Shown: one piece after another, positions 18,844-28,086 of the stretch
Layout: every line of letters starts with the position of its first letter
Numbering within the stretch: position 1 is the first letter of the stretch
Assembly: GCF_030525845.1 (NCBI RefSeq)
Contig: NZ_JAUNDY010000011.1
Location: 12,202-54,083, forward strand
Reading direction: 5' to 3'
Source: Moraxella sp.
GTDB lineage: Bacteria; Pseudomonadota; Gammaproteobacteria; Pseudomonadales; Moraxellaceae
Length of the DNA stretch: 41,882 nt
Translations under genes and position numbers: made by a program
The notes under the pieces: model-generated
What the model was told of the DNA's origin: nothing
Seen by the model: the letters and a program-made list of their open reading frames with translations, nothing else
Databases searched by the model: none

Positions 18844-19743
18844 ATGCAACAAAACTCATTAAAGATGTTGACCTGCATAGCTCCCCTGCTGTTTCTTGTG
18901 GCTTGCAGTTCTGCTGATGACACAAACACCACCAATGAACAAAACACCCCAGCACCAGTCAGCACTGCTTACGAGGCATTCCAGCCAAAAACCGCTGAGG
19001 ATTTTTTAGATGGCGACCCACGTTATCCATCTGTCAATATTGATTCAAAATTGCAATATTTGCGTTATTTATATATGGCAAAATTCCCTGATAAATTAAC
19101 CGACGAACAAAAAGTTGCAGAAATGGTTGAGGGTTATTACGATGAAGGCAATGCCTTTACCAAAAAAGAAATTTTTGACCGAGAAATTGCCATCATCAAT
19201 CAAGAAATCGCCAAATATCAAGGCGATTATGCTTTTAAAGTGCCGTTAATTATCGCTGACAGAGATGTTAGCTATAACATTAGTGCCGATTTTACCCAAA
19301 AGCAGACAGAGCTAAACTTAACCTCTTATATGCTCTCTTATATCAATGCATTATACATGGAATTGGAAGCCTATGATTTTAAAAAACAAGGCTTTCCTAG
19401 AATGAGTTGTGAATTTTCCGCAAATGATATCGGTGAATTTAAACTTGATGAACCCTCTGTTAAGATTGGTAAATTTAATGTGGTGGACACAAAAGCAGTC
19501 TTTGAACCCAATGAAGACTGTGTATTTGTGGTTACTGACGAAAACCTTGCCAGAGAAATTGAGGAAATAAGAAATAACAACCCTGAATTACTCATGACTA
19601 TCGGTACGGTATATTATTCTGTTACCGCCAAAGACGATAAACTATTTATTAATCCCACTCATGCTGATTTGGCATTGATACATATTGAAAATCCAGAAAA
19701 TATATTATCAACATTGCATTTAACATGGGACAAGCTCAAATAA
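18844..19743 (+). CDS. Putative phase-variable lipoprotein of unknown function
   Basis: A 299-residue lipoprotein: signal peptide with lipobox FLVAC (lipidated Cys near residue 21), a Thr/Asn/Pro-rich linker, then a mostly helical and acidic domain, with two cysteines (in MSCEF and EDCVF). I do not recognise a family. AAGGTAA precedes the ATG at 18844; the open frame extends upstream to 18712 but runs through the poly-G promoter, so that extension is not coding. Codon use is more AT-rich than in the neighbouring core genes. Expression is probably governed by the G14 tract. A surface-exposed or host-interacting role is inferred only from that control. Confidence 0.75.
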   Translation: MQQNSLKMLTCIAPLLFLVACSSADDTNTTNEQNTPAPVSTAYEAFQPKTAEDFLDGDPRYPSVNIDSKLQYLRYLYMAKFPDKLTDEQKVAEMVEGYYDEGNAFTKKEIFDREIAIINQEIAKYQGDYAFKVPLIIADRDVSYNISADFTQKQTELNLTSYMLSYINALYMELEAYDFKKQGFPRMSCEFSANDIGEFKLDEPSVKIGKFNVVDTKAVFEPNEDCVFVVTDENLAREIEEIRNNNPELLMTIGTVYYSVTAKDDKLFINPTHADLALIHIENPENILSTLHLTWDKLK

Positions 19744-19798
19744 CTACTTAATACCATTTTTTTGGTTGTTTTACCTTAAAGAAAATATTATTACAAAA

Positions 19799-19911
19799 CC
19801 AAAATCATCACAGTATTCTTTTGGGGCGTAAAAATAACTACATTTATTCATTTGAAAAAAATTGCCATTTGGTTATTGCAAACACTCTACCAATCCTGTG
19901 ATGATTTTAGG
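19799..19911. repeat. Long-range inverted repeat in an intergenic region
   Basis: CCAAAATCATCACAG at 19799-19813 recurs inverted as CTGTGATGATTTTAGG at 19896-19911, with 13 matching bases, one bulged A and two more matches. It encloses about 80 AT-rich bases without an ORF. A second small hairpin (ATAATTA, loop, TAATTAT) follows at 19921-19941. It may be a miniature inverted-repeat element or a folded 3' end of the lipoprotein mRNA. I see no target-site duplication. Confidence 0.4.
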
Positions 19912-19979
19912 TCTCAAATTATAATTACTCCCCATAATTATGGTTGATGATTTTATTTTGCGATTGCATTTTTGCTCAT

Positions 19980-20969
19980 TTAAAGCCCCAGCATTTTAAC
20001 AATCACTCCATAATGATCTTCAAACATCATCGCACCATCTAGTTCACCAAGTGGCAACCAAAAAGCACGATTGGCATCATCGCCCCCTTTAACCTCTGGC
20101 AAGGCATCGCCAAAAAGCTCAAAATAAAACACACTCGTTACGGTTCGCCCACGAGCCGAGCGGTCTGGCTTGTCAAAAATTTGCGTATCTTTTAGGGTAT
20201 TTTTATCAATTACCAGCCCTGTCTCCTCATACAGCTCCCGCAACGCACATTCAAGAAGCGTCTCATTTTGGTCTAAAAATCCTCCCGCCAACGCATACAG
20301 CCCACGCCCATACTCGCCCCCTCGCTCAATGAGTAGCACATGACCTGCCTGCACCACCAAAGCATCCGCCGTCACAAAAACTGGCGGATAAGGGGTGTGT
20401 TGCCATGCTTTTTGACAATCTAAAATGTGCTGATGTTCACGTTGTAGGTTGGTAAATTCCTCACTATTTTTAAAATTTACCAAAAAGTCAGCAACATTGG
20501 CAGGTAAATTTTTATCAATCAACCCTTGCCCAAAATACGCTTCTCGCATGGGTGTGGCGGAGAGATTGGCGTGATTTTCGGCAAAAATTTGCTCCATGTG
20601 CGGAAAAAGCGACAAATAATAAGAACTTTTATCCTTATGATAGCCAATCATTCCCACCCGCCCCACTCCGCCTGTGGTATGAAAAACAGTCGATTGGACA
20701 TTGGCAAGCCATTTGACATCATTATAAGGGTCATCATCAAGTGGCGTACATAGGATGCGACCATCATACTCCTTACCAAAGGCATTTAAAATCATCCCCA
20801 CCCGTTCCTCATAGGTAAAGGGATTTTTAAGCGTGCGTGGCGAATTGACCGAGCCGATGAGTATCATGACATTTTTTGCCAAAGTCAAAGCATGACGCAC
20901 CACCGCTTGATGCCCATCATGAAAAGGCTGAAAACGACCGATAAATACCAAATAATCAAATTGAAACAT
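19980..20969 (-). CDS. nadM: Bifunctional NMN adenylyltransferase / Nudix hydrolase
   Basis: A 329-residue two-domain protein. The N-terminal half is a NadM-type nucleotidyltransferase, with GRFQPFHDGHQAVV at about residues 11-24 and GSVNSPRTLKNPFTYEER at about 40-57, which would make NAD from nicotinamide mononucleotide. The C-terminal half has a complete Nudix box, GGFLDQNETLLECALREL and YEETGLV at about 228-252, as in ADP-ribose pyrophosphatases. The fusion is known from Francisella and cyanobacteria and links NAD salvage to recycling of ADP-ribose. I start at 20969, where GGGA lies upstream and the protein begins MFQFDYLVFIG; an earlier ATG at 20984 is possible. Monocistronic, divergent from nfuA. 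Confidence 0.92.
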   Translation of the reverse strand: MFQFDYLVFIGRFQPFHDGHQAVVRHALTLAKNVMILIGSVNSPRTLKNPFTYEERVGMILNAFGKEYDGRILCTPLDDDPYNDVKWLANVQSTVFHTTGGVGRVGMIGYHKDKSSYYLSLFPHMEQIFAENHANLSATPMREAYFGQGLIDKNLPANVADFLVNFKNSEEFTNLQREHQHILDCQKAWQHTPYPPVFVTADALVVQAGHVLLIERGGEYGRGLYALAGGFLDQNETLLECALRELYEETGLVIDKNTLKDTQIFDKPDRSARGRTVTSVFYFELFGDALPEVKGGDDANRAFWLPLGELDGAMMFEDHYGVIVKMLGL

Positions 20970-21070
20970 TTTAAATCCCATCATTAGAAAAATTAACCTT
21001 GATAAAATAAATTATGCTACCATAAAGACTAAAATTTTAAAAATAAACCCTTAAAAAAGCGAATCAAACC

Positions 21071-21682
21071 ATGAGCGACATCCCAACCTGCAACATTACC
21101 ATTACTGAATCCGCCCAAGCTTACCTTGCCGAACTTCTTGCCAAACAAGAGGTAGAGGGTATTGGCGTGCGTATCTTTGTCGAACACGCAGGCACGCCCC
21201 GAGCCGAGTGCTGTATGAGCTACTGCCAACCTGACGAAGTGGATGAGGACGACCTACAAATCCCCTACCCTGCCTTTGTTGCTCACATTGACACGCCAAG
21301 CATTCCATATTTGCTTGATGCGGTGATTGATTATAACAAAGACCGCTTTGGTGGACAACTGACCTTTCGTGCTCCCAACGCCAAAGTTCCCCAAGTAGGC
21401 GAAAACGCCAGCATTGAGGAGCGTATCAACTACGTCCTTCAATCCGAAATCAACCCCCAACTTGCCAGTCATGGCGGTCATGTTGAGCTGATTGAAGTGG
21501 TCGAAGATGAAGCAGGCAAAACCGCCGTACTCAAATTCGGTGGAGGCTGTCAAGGATGTAGTGCGGTTGATGTGACACTTCGTCAAGGCGTGGAAGTTCA
21601 GCTTAAACAACAAATCCCTGAGCTAACCCAAGTCATTGATGAGACTGACCACACTCAGACGAGCAATGCGTATTATAAATAA
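21071..21682 (+). CDS. nfuA: Fe-S cluster carrier NfuA
   Basis: NfuA receives Fe-S clusters and passes them to apo-proteins such as aconitase and lipoyl synthase, especially under oxidative or iron stress. The 203-residue product (E. coli 191) has a degenerate A-type N-terminal domain (about 1-105) and a C-terminal Nfu domain with the cluster-binding CxxC in [14 protein letters not shown] near residue 158. The N-terminal [16 protein letters not shown] is typical. Monocistronic with its own terminator. The link to glycine cleavage via lipoate (the gcv genes in this window) is functional only, not positional. Confidence 0.95.
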   Translation: MSDIPTCNITITESAQAYLAELLAKQEVEGIGVRIFVEHAGTPRAECCMSYCQPDEVDEDDLQIPYPAFVAHIDTPSIPYLLDAVIDYNKDRFGGQLTFRAPNAKVPQVGENASIEERINYVLQSEINPQLASHGGHVELIEVVEDEAGKTAVLKFGGGCQGCSAVDVTLRQGVEVQLKQQIPELTQVIDETDHTQTSNAYYK

Positions 21683-21683
21683 T

Positions 21684-21704
21684 AAAAGGGCGATTTGCCC
21701 TTTT
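21684..21704 (+). terminator. Terminator of nfuA
   Basis: AAAAGGGC, a five-base loop and GCCCTTTT form a perfect stem running into T5, directly after the nfuA stop. Confidence 0.85.
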
Positions 21705-21743
21705 TGATTTTTTACACTTTGACCGCATGGCAGATTGGCATAC

Positions 21744-21777
21744 TTTACCAATAACAAAAATATGATATAATATATCA
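21744..21777 (+). promoter_or_regulatory. Promoter with Zur-like operator
   Basis: TTTACC (-35, 21744-21749), a 16-bp spacer and TATAAT (-10, 21766-21771). The -10 is embedded in a 7-1-7 palindrome TGATATA-A-TATATCA (21763-21777), which resembles the core of gammaproteobacterial Zur boxes (GTTATAATATAAC type). An AT-rich palindrome can also arise by chance around a -10, but the histidine-rich, probably metal-binding product downstream makes zinc control plausible. Confidence 0.5.
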
Positions 21778-21800
21778 GTTTTATGAATAAAGAGGTTATC

Positions 21801-22289
21801 ATGAAAAAATTATCGGCTCTTTGCCTTATTACCACGCTTGTTTTGACCGCCTGCCAGCAACCAAACTCCGAAGCCCCAGAGCAATCCAATCAAACTGCCA
21901 CGCCCACTGAGCAGACTCATGACCATAACCATAACCATGACCATGACCATGCTCACACCCATGAGCATGAGCACGATAACCATGAACACCACGAACATGG
22001 CGACCACGCTCACAATCACGACCACGCCCATCATGATGGCGACAAATATCAATGTGGCGACAAGGCAGTGCATATTGCCGTACATGACCACGAAGGAGAG
22101 ATTGAGGCTCATCTAACTTATGATGGCATTACCTATGATTTGACAGAAGACGTACAAACCAAAGGACGATTTACCTCTGATGATGGTATCATGGGCGAAA
22201 ATAAAGGTATGGTTCTTACCATGAGCGATGACAAGGCAACACTAGCCACGCTTGATGGCACGACTACACTTGAATGCACCAAAAGCTAA
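21801..22289 (+). CDS. Histidine-rich lipoprotein with MliC-like C-terminal domain
   Basis: A 162-residue lipoprotein with lipobox VLTAC (Cys near residue 18). Residues of about 40-85 are an extreme His/Asp/Glu/Asn repeat region (DHNHDHDHAH-like units) expected to bind zinc, copper or nickel. The C-terminal domain (about 88-162) begins YQCGDK and ends TTTLECTKS, with a YDGITYDL strand and an NKGM...ATL segment. This spacing resembles MliC/PliC-type lysozyme inhibitor domains, which carry a disulfide between the first and last strand. I start at 21801, where AGAGG is upstream. It is preceded by a Zur-like operator. A role in periplasmic zinc storage or delivery, or lysozyme resistance, is inferred. 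Confidence 0.75.
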   Translation: MKKLSALCLITTLVLTACQQPNSEAPEQSNQTATPTEQTHDHNHNHDHDHAHTHEHEHDNHEHHEHGDHAHNHDHAHHDGDKYQCGDKAVHIAVHDHEGEIEAHLTYDGITYDLTEDVQTKGRFTSDDGIMGENKGMVLTMSDDKATLATLDGTTTLECTKS

Positions 22290-22321
22290 ACCCTCCGAGC
22301 ATTTGGCTGTCAGAGGGTTTT
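22287..22321. terminator. Bidirectional terminator between the His-rich lipoprotein and thiI
   Basis: AAACCCTC pairs with GAGGGTTT across a 17-base loop that holds a smaller AGC/GCT pair. It starts at the stop codon of the lipoprotein gene and lies 15 bases before the end of the convergent thiI gene. Confidence 0.7.
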
Positions 22322-22335
22322 GAGTGCTACCATAT

Positions 22336-23772
22336 CTACCTTTTAAAAATTTTCACATTGTCAAAGCCTTTATCTTTGAGATAAACGGCTTGTAAACCGC
22401 TCATCACGCCTTTTTTGCAGTAAAGTAGGTAGGTTTTGGCTTTGTCTAGTTTGTCAAATTCGCTACCTAGTTTATAAAAAGGCACATGAATGTGGGCGAT
22501 GTCAAGTGGGTCGTTGTCCACCTCGTCTAGCGAGCGAATGTCAATTACCACATCATCATCACCCACCACACCGACCGTCTCAATGGCGTGCGTGTCGGTG
22601 GCTTGATGTTTGATGTCTCTGATGTCAATGGTGGTGGCGGTGTCAATGGCGTGTTGTAGCACCTCAAAATTAAACGCACTTTCGGTGGCGATGAGTTTGT
22701 GCTCCACTGCTTTGACGGTGGGCGATTTTGAAATCACCCCACAAAACTCAGGCATGGATTTGGCGATGTCTGCCGTGCCAATGCGTTCGGCGGTGGCAAT
22801 AATATCGGCTTTGTCCTTAGCGATAAGTGGGCGTAGCACGAGCACATCGCTGGCTTTGTCTATCATCGCAAGGTTGGTTAAAGTTTGGCTGGCAACTTGT
22901 CCTAAGGCTTCGCCTGTAACAATTGCTTCAATGCGGTTTTTTTGAGCGATGACACTCGCCACTCGCATCATCATGCGTTTTAGGACGACACCCATTTGAC
23001 CGTCATCGATGTTTGTTAAAATTTCAGCGACCACAGGCTCAAAATCCACCGTCGTAAAACGCACTTTGTGTGAACTACTGTACCGCTCCCAAAGCTGATA
23101 TGCCATTTGCTTGGTGCCAATTTCGTGCGTTTTACCTCCCATGTTAAAAAACAAATAATGCACACGGCTACCTCGTCTGATGAACTCATGGCTTGCCACG
23201 CCTGAATCAAATCCGCCCGAGATAAGCGATAGTACATCCTCTTGGGTACTCATCGGAAAACCGCCCATGCCCTCATGGCGAGCCTTAACAAAGAGCATTT
23301 TGTCATTTTCGATTTCGATTTTGACGGTGATGTCGGGGTTTTTGAGCTGAACTTTGGCAGTCTCAACCGCTTGGTTAAGTCCACCCCCAACATACTGAGC
23401 CACTTCCATAGAGCTAAATGGGTGTATGCCACGGCGTTTGACACGCACACAAAAAGTCTTGCCTGCGATGTCGTCTTTGACTTTGGGTAGGGTTTGGGTA
23501 AAAATGTCGTGCAAATCGGTAAAGGGCGACTCCTCCACTTCCAAAATATGATGAATGCCTGAGGTGCATTGCAATTTGTCAATCATCGCCTTATTGTACT
23601 CGCTGTTTTTGTGGCGAATTTCAATATAATCCCAAGATTGCACAACCACCGTCGAGGGGTCAACGGCTTTTAAAATTTGGCGTAAATTACCTGCCAATAC
23701 TTTGATAAAACGACGACGCACGGTGTCGCTTTTCATCATGATTTCGGGGTGGACTTTGATGATGTATTTCAT
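22336..23772 (-). CDS. thiI: tRNA sulfurtransferase ThiI
   Basis: ThiI makes 4-thiouridine at position 8 of tRNA and passes sulfur to thiamine thiazole synthesis. The 478-residue product (E. coli 482) has a THUMP region (about 60-165), the PP-loop [12 protein letters not shown] near residue 186 for adenylation, and a C-terminal rhodanese domain with the persulfide cysteine in [11 protein letters not shown] near residue 455, so it is the full long form. I start at 23772 ([11 protein letters not shown]), matching the family N-terminus; the frame upstream is non-coding and crosses a hairpin at 23790-23814. Confidence 0.96.
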   Translation of the reverse strand: MKYIIKVHPEIMMKSDTVRRRFIKVLAGNLRQILKAVDPSTVVVQSWDYIEIRHKNSEYNKAMIDKLQCTSGIHHILEVEESPFTDLHDIFTQTLPKVKDDIAGKTFCVRVKRRGIHPFSSMEVAQYVGGGLNQAVETAKVQLKNPDITVKIEIENDKMLFVKARHEGMGGFPMSTQEDVLSLISGGFDSGVASHEFIRRGSRVHYLFFNMGGKTHEIGTKQMAYQLWERYSSSHKVRFTTVDFEPVVAEILTNIDDGQMGVVLKRMMMRVASVIAQKNRIEAIVTGEALGQVASQTLTNLAMIDKASDVLVLRPLIAKDKADIIATAERIGTADIAKSMPEFCGVISKSPTVKAVEHKLIATESAFNFEVLQHAIDTATTIDIRDIKHQATDTHAIETVGVVGDDDVVIDIRSLDEVDNDPLDIAHIHVPFYKLGSEFDKLDKAKTYLLYCKKGVMSGLQAVYLKDKGFDNVKIFKR

Positions 23773-23789
23773 AATAAATAAGTAAAATA

Positions 23790-23814
23790 AAAAGGGTATA
23801 TTATACACCCTTTT
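23790..23814. terminator. Terminator-like hairpin between the ychJ-like gene and thiI
   Basis: AAAAGGGT and ACCCTTTT form an 8-bp stem with a nine-base loop and T5 on both strands. It probably ends the ppk1-ychJ transcript. The loop region read on the minus strand holds TATAAT, a possible -10 for thiI. Confidence 0.6.
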
Positions 23815-23829
23815 TGATACAAAACCCAC

Positions 23830-24291
23830 CTAAGCCAAAAACCGCCCACAGCACGCCTTAAATTTTTCATGACTACCGCACAGACAAGGCTGTTTGCCTG
23901 TTAAATTGACAGGTAAAGTAGGGTCTAAAAAATACCAGCGTTCGCCCACTTTGACAAAGGCGGAACGTTCGTCATGGATGCCTTGTTGTCCGTCATTGTC
24001 AAAATACGCTTTAAAATGCACTTGGGCGTGGCGTTTGCCGACTTTATTGTGGCTGATGACCGTCAAATGTGTCCAGTTCATCGTATCCGCCCACGCCTGC
24101 AAAGCGGATTTATCCAGTAAATCCTGCTGAACAGGGACGGTGGTGGCGATGATATAATCCACCTTTTTAAGATAAAAAGAGGCAAAGCGAGACCGCATCA
24201 ACTGCTCGGCACTCTCTGGTAAAGCGGTCATGGCGTGCAAAGGCTCACAACATTCCCCATAATCACGCTGTGAGCCACACGGACAACTCAT
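23830..24291 (-). CDS. YchJ-family SEC-C metal-binding protein
   Basis: A 153-residue protein with a SEC-C-type zinc motif at each end: [15 protein letters not shown] at residues 3-17 and [16 protein letters not shown] at the C-terminus. The middle is the NTF2-like YchJ (UPF0225) domain, with [18 protein letters not shown] and VHFKAYFD. The function of the family is unknown; SEC-C motifs bind zinc and can contact SecB or nucleic acid. GGAGGTGCG precedes the ATG, which overlaps the ppk1 stop (ATGA), so the two genes are translationally coupled. Confidence 0.9.
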   Translation of the reverse strand: MSCPCGSQRDYGECCEPLHAMTALPESAEQLMRSRFASFYLKKVDYIIATTVPVQQDLLDKSALQAWADTMNWTHLTVISHNKVGKRHAQVHFKAYFDNDGQQGIHDERSAFVKVGERWYFLDPTLPVNLTGKQPCLCGSHEKFKACCGRFLA

Positions 24292-26489
24292 CGCACCTCC
24301 CCACAGATTTTATCAAGCAATATCGCCTGTGCGTCATGAATGGTCTTGCCTTGCGTTGCTTGGTGCCATTCGCCACGACCGTCTAGCTCCCACGCTTGTA
24401 CGTTGTCGCTTAGGTAGTTGATGAGTCCGTCCTCATAGATTTGGGCGAATAATGCCTTATCCAAAATCGGATACGCCACTTCCACACGGTGTAGTAGGTT
24501 TCTGTCCATGAGGTCAGCACTAGAACAGTAGAGTTTTTCATCGCCGTCATTATAAAAATAATAGACCCGAGTATGCTCCAAAAACCGCCCCACGATAGAG
24601 CGTACTTTGATGTTTTCGGATAGGCCTTTGACCTGCGGACGCAAACAACAAATGGAGCGGACAATCAAATCAATCTCTACCCCTGCTTGGCTGGCTTCGT
24701 AGAGTTTGTTGATGATACCACGCTCGGTAACGGCATTGCATTTTAGGATGATGCGTGCTTTTTTGCCTGCTTGGGCGTGGCGGATTTCTTGGTCAATGAG
24801 TGCGACCAAGCCGTCATGGAGCGTAAAAGGAGCGTGCATGATTTGCCGAGACGGAAGTGGTCTGCCCATGCCTGTGAGTTGACCGAACACGCCTGCCACG
24901 TCCGCACACATCTCCTCATGAGCGGTAAACAGCCCGTAGTCGGTATAGGCTTTGGCGTTGCCAGCGTGGTAGTTGCCCGTCCCCAGATGAGCATAACGGC
25001 GGATTTTGCCGTTTTCACGGCGGACGATGAGCATGAGTTTGGCGTGGGTTTTGTAGCCGACCACCCCATAAACCACGATTGCCCCCGCATCTTGGAGCAT
25101 GTTAGCAACGGCGATGTTGCTCTCCTCGTCAAATCTGGCACGAAGTTCAATGACGGCGGTCACTTCTTTGCCGTTTCTGGCGGCTTGGGCGAGCGCTTTG
25201 ACGATGTCGGAGTTTACCCCTGAGCGGTAAATGGTTTGTTTGATGGCAAGGACATCAGGGTCAGTCCCTGCTTGCCAAAGCATATTAACCACAGGATTAA
25301 AGGCAGAAAATGGGTGATGAACGAGTACGTCTGAGCGACCAATCACATCAAACATGCTTTCTTTACCCAAAAATACTTTGGGGGTGGCGTGGTTAAAGGG
25401 GGTAAATTTAAGCTCAGGTTTGTCAAAACTCGTCAACATACGAGTGAGGTTGACAGGACCATTGACACGGTAAAGCTGACTTTCATTTAACCCGAATTCT
25501 TTTAACAACAGCTCATACAGCTCTTTGGGGCAATTGGTGGTAACTTCTAGGCGAACCTTGTCGCCAAAACGGCGGTTGCCAAGCTCGCCCTCCAACGCTT
25601 TGGCGATGTCGTCCACGTCATCAGATAAGTCAAGGTCGGCGTTACGAGTGAGGCGAAACTGATGACAGCCTTTGACTTTCATGCCCAAAAACAGCTCGCC
25701 CACATGCTCATGAATCACCGCAGAGAGCATGATGTGGTGTTCTTTGCCGTCTGTCAGTTCATCAGGCAGACGTATCACACGAGGCAGAGAGCGTGGGGCA
25801 GGGACAATGGCAAGCGACAAATCTCGCCCAAACGCGTCTTTGCCTTCTAGGCTGACGATGAAGTTTAGGGATTTGTTAACAAGGCGTGGAAAAGGGTGAG
25901 CAGGGTCAATGCTAATGGGGGTCAGCACGGGCATGACTTGCTCAAAAAAGTAGGTTTTCATCCATGCTTTTTGGGCTGGGGTCAGCTCATGGCGTTTAAG
26001 ATAGCGAATGTCATGCGTGGCAAGCTCGGGTAAAATGTGGTCATTTAAAATGCGATACTGCTCCTCAACCGCACGGTGAGCCACTTGGCTGATTTCATCA
26101 AGCAGTTCAGACGGTTTGCGTCCGTCCAGACTGCTGGACACATCGCCATTTTTCATTTTTTGAATCAGTCCTGCCACCCGAATTTCAAAAAACTCATCCA
26201 TGTTTGATGAAAAAATCGTCAAAAAGAACATGCGTTCAAGCAAAGGATATCGAGGGTTGGTTGCCTGAGCCAGTACCCGAAGTTGAAAGCGGAGCGTGGA
26301 TAGGTCACGGTTGATGTAGCATTTTGATGTAAACGCTTTCATCTCATCAACCACCTGACCGATACAATGCAAATCAGTCGGTGCGGGCACTTGCCCTAGC
26401 ACGCTTTGCATGGCTTGATTTTCGATGCTTATCGCATTTTTGCCATCATCTTGTGAAAATTGAGAGTTAGAAATACGGCCATCACTCAT
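24288..26489 (-). CDS. ppk1: Polyphosphate kinase 1
   Basis: PPK1 builds inorganic polyphosphate from ATP at the inner membrane, and works in stress survival, motility and virulence. The 733-residue product (E. coli 688) has an N-terminal extension of about 45 residues, then [12 protein letters not shown] (about 58-69), the autophosphorylated histidine in [15 protein letters not shown] near residue 490, a second conserved histidine in [11 protein letters not shown] near 645, and [18 protein letters not shown] precedes the ATG. It heads a two-gene unit with the ychJ-like gene. No ppx lies beside it. Confidence 0.96.
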   Translation of the reverse strand: MSDGRISNSQFSQDDGKNAISIENQAMQSVLGQVPAPTDLHCIGQVVDEMKAFTSKCYINRDLSTLRFQLRVLAQATNPRYPLLERMFFLTIFSSNMDEFFEIRVAGLIQKMKNGDVSSSLDGRKPSELLDEISQVAHRAVEEQYRILNDHILPELATHDIRYLKRHELTPAQKAWMKTYFFEQVMPVLTPISIDPAHPFPRLVNKSLNFIVSLEGKDAFGRDLSLAIVPAPRSLPRVIRLPDELTDGKEHHIMLSAVIHEHVGELFLGMKVKGCHQFRLTRNADLDLSDDVDDIAKALEGELGNRRFGDKVRLEVTTNCPKELYELLLKEFGLNESQLYRVNGPVNLTRMLTSFDKPELKFTPFNHATPKVFLGKESMFDVIGRSDVLVHHPFSAFNPVVNMLWQAGTDPDVLAIKQTIYRSGVNSDIVKALAQAARNGKEVTAVIELRARFDEESNIAVANMLQDAGAIVVYGVVGYKTHAKLMLIVRRENGKIRRYAHLGTGNYHAGNAKAYTDYGLFTAHEEMCADVAGVFGQLTGMGRPLPSRQIMHAPFTLHDGLVALIDQEIRHAQAGKKARIILKCNAVTERGIINKLYEASQAGVEIDLIVRSICCLRPQVKGLSENIKVRSIVGRFLEHTRVYYFYNDGDEKLYCSSADLMDRNLLHRVEVAYPILDKALFAQIYEDGLINYLSDNVQAWELDGRGEWHQATQGKTIHDAQAILLDKICGEVR

Positions 26490-26666
26490 TATACATACTC
26501 CTTAAATGAATCAAACTCCCCCTATCTTACCATTTCTTGCTGTTATTTTGCAAAAATTCGTTAAATTCTAAAATATCTCACACCAAAAACTAAGATGCTT
26601 TTATTGCAAGACCATGACCGACTAAAATTTACCCTCAAAGTTATCACAACCAATTCCCAAAAATAC

Positions 26667-26695
26667 TTGCCATTTGCCAAAATTTTAGCTATAAT
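26667..26695 (+). promoter_or_regulatory. Promoter of rplM-rpsI
   Basis: TTGCCA (26667-26672), a 17-bp spacer and TATAAT (26690-26695). The transcript would have a leader of about 105 nt before rplM. The gap 26490-26807 otherwise holds only the ppk1 upstream region; a 65-codon frame at 26595-26792 crosses the promoter and is not credible as a gene. Confidence 0.75.
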
Positions 26696-26807
26696 GACCG
26701 CTGTTTTTGAGAGCCCTTCGTTTCCCCAACTCATAACACAAATAAAATCAATGCCTTACGGTATTTTTTTATTTGTAAACTCTCAAACGTAACTAAATAG
26801 GTTTTAT

Positions 26808-27239
26808 ATGACTACTACTATTAGCGCCAAACCCGCTGACGTTGTACATGACTGGTATGTCGTGGACGCTGAAGGTAAAACACTGGGTCGCCTAGCAAGC
26901 GAAATCGCATCTCGTTTGCGTGGTAAACACAAGCCATCTTACACTCCTCACGTTGATACTGGCGATTACATCATCGTTATCAACGCCGATAAAGTGGCTG
27001 TTACCGGCAAAAAAGCCCAAGACAAAAAATACTATCGCCACACTGGTTATCCAGGTGGTATCAAAGAAACTAACTTTACCAAGCTTTTGGCTCACAAACC
27101 AGAAGACGTGCTATACAAAGCCGTTAAAGGCATGCTACCAAAAGGTCCTCTTGGCTATGCCATGATTAAGAAGTTGAAGTTATATGCAGGTACTGAACAC
27201 CCACATACCGCCCAACAACCAAAAGTGCTAGACATCTAA
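26808..27239 (+). CDS. rplM: 50S ribosomal protein L13
   Basis: L13 is an early assembly protein of the large subunit. The 143-residue product (E. coli 142) has the typical [17 protein letters not shown] start, [18 protein letters not shown], and [12 protein letters not shown] motif. It is the first gene of the rplM-rpsI unit, with rpsI 10 bp downstream. Codon use differs from its neighbours, with more CGT, AAC and CTA, as expected for high expression. Confidence 0.98.
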   Translation: MTTTISAKPADVVHDWYVVDAEGKTLGRLASEIASRLRGKHKPSYTPHVDTGDYIIVINADKVAVTGKKAQDKKYYRHTGYPGGIKETNFTKLLAHKPEDVLYKAVKGMLPKGPLGYAMIKKLKLYAGTEHPHTAQQPKVLDI

Positions 27240-27249
27240 GGAGATACAC

Positions 27250-27636
27250 ATGGAAAAGAATTACGGAACAGGTCGTCGTAAGACTTCTACCGCTCGTGTC
27301 TTCCTATCAAAAGGCACTGGCAACATCGTCATCAACGGCAAAAGCCTAGACGAATACTTTGGTCGTGAAACTTCTCGCATGGTGGTACGTCAGCCCCTAG
27401 AACTACTAGAATCTGCTGACAAGTACGACCTTTACATTACCGTAACTGGTGGTGGTGCAAGCGGTCAAGCGGGTGCAATCCGTCATGGTATTACTCGTGC
27501 CTTGATTGAGTCTGACGAAACCCTAAAACCTGCACTAAAAGCAGCTGGTTTTGTTACTCGTGATGCTCGTGAAGTTGAACGTAAAAAATTGGGTCTACGC
27601 AAAGCACGTCGTCGTCCACAATTCTCAAAACGTTAA
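27250..27636 (+). CDS. rpsI: 30S ribosomal protein S9
   Basis: S9 binds the head of the small subunit, and its C-terminal tail reaches the P-site tRNA. The 128-residue product begins [16 protein letters not shown] and ends [12 protein letters not shown], the universal S9 tail. AAGGAGA precedes the ATG. It ends the two-gene unit with rplM. Confidence 0.98.
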   Translation: MEKNYGTGRRKTSTARVFLSKGTGNIVINGKSLDEYFGRETSRMVVRQPLELLESADKYDLYITVTGGGASGQAGAIRHGITRALIESDETLKPALKAAGFVTRDAREVERKKLGLRKARRRPQFSKR

Positions 27637-27649
27637 TTTTACGTCTTGC

Positions 27650-27680
27650 AAAAAACTCTCGTTTATTCGGGAGTTTTTTT
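27650..27680 (+). terminator. Terminator of rplM-rpsI
   Basis: AAAAAACTCTCG pairs with the following CGGGAG and T7 with one wobble pair around a six-base loop, shortly after the rpsI stop. Confidence 0.85.
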
Positions 27681-28086
27681 ATGCACATAATTATGCATGG
27701 CAATTGATTTTTATTTGGACAAACCACAACTGTCATTATTGGATTTATTATTGAGAAATATTCTTAAAAAAAATTAATTTTAACACCAAAAATCCGACAT
27801 GATTGACCGCACAAATTTACAAAAAAATAACAAATAAATCTGATAAATTTAGTTTGGTTTGCATAAATTTTATACAATTTTCAACTTTTTTTGTAAATTC
27901 ACGATAATTTTTAAGGATTTTTTTACAACTTTGCAAAAGAACAATTTATTTTATTACAAAAATAGCTTAAAATAGTCATGTTAGAAAAATAGGCACAGCA
28001 AATGTGGTCTTTATGATGAAACTGTTTTGTTATAGCCACACACCCAGTATGGGATAAGCCCCCATCATTTTCTGGAGGAAGTTTTA
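27681..28086 (+). other. AT-rich gap before petABC
   Basis: About 400 bases, strongly AT-rich, without a credible gene on either strand. It must hold the petABC promoter, but I cannot pick one with confidence. Near its right end a small hairpin (ATGGG with CCCAT, 28049-28068) precedes the strong petA ribosome binding site CTGGAGGAAG. Confidence 0.5.

Noticed and set aside
21810-22112. 100-codon minus-strand frame rich in Met and Val opposite the His-rich lipoprotein
   Set aside because: It is the antisense image of the histidine codon repeats and has no start signal of its own.
26595-26792. 65-codon plus-strand frame before rplM
   Set aside because: It spans the rplM promoter and has no ribosome binding site or recognisable product.
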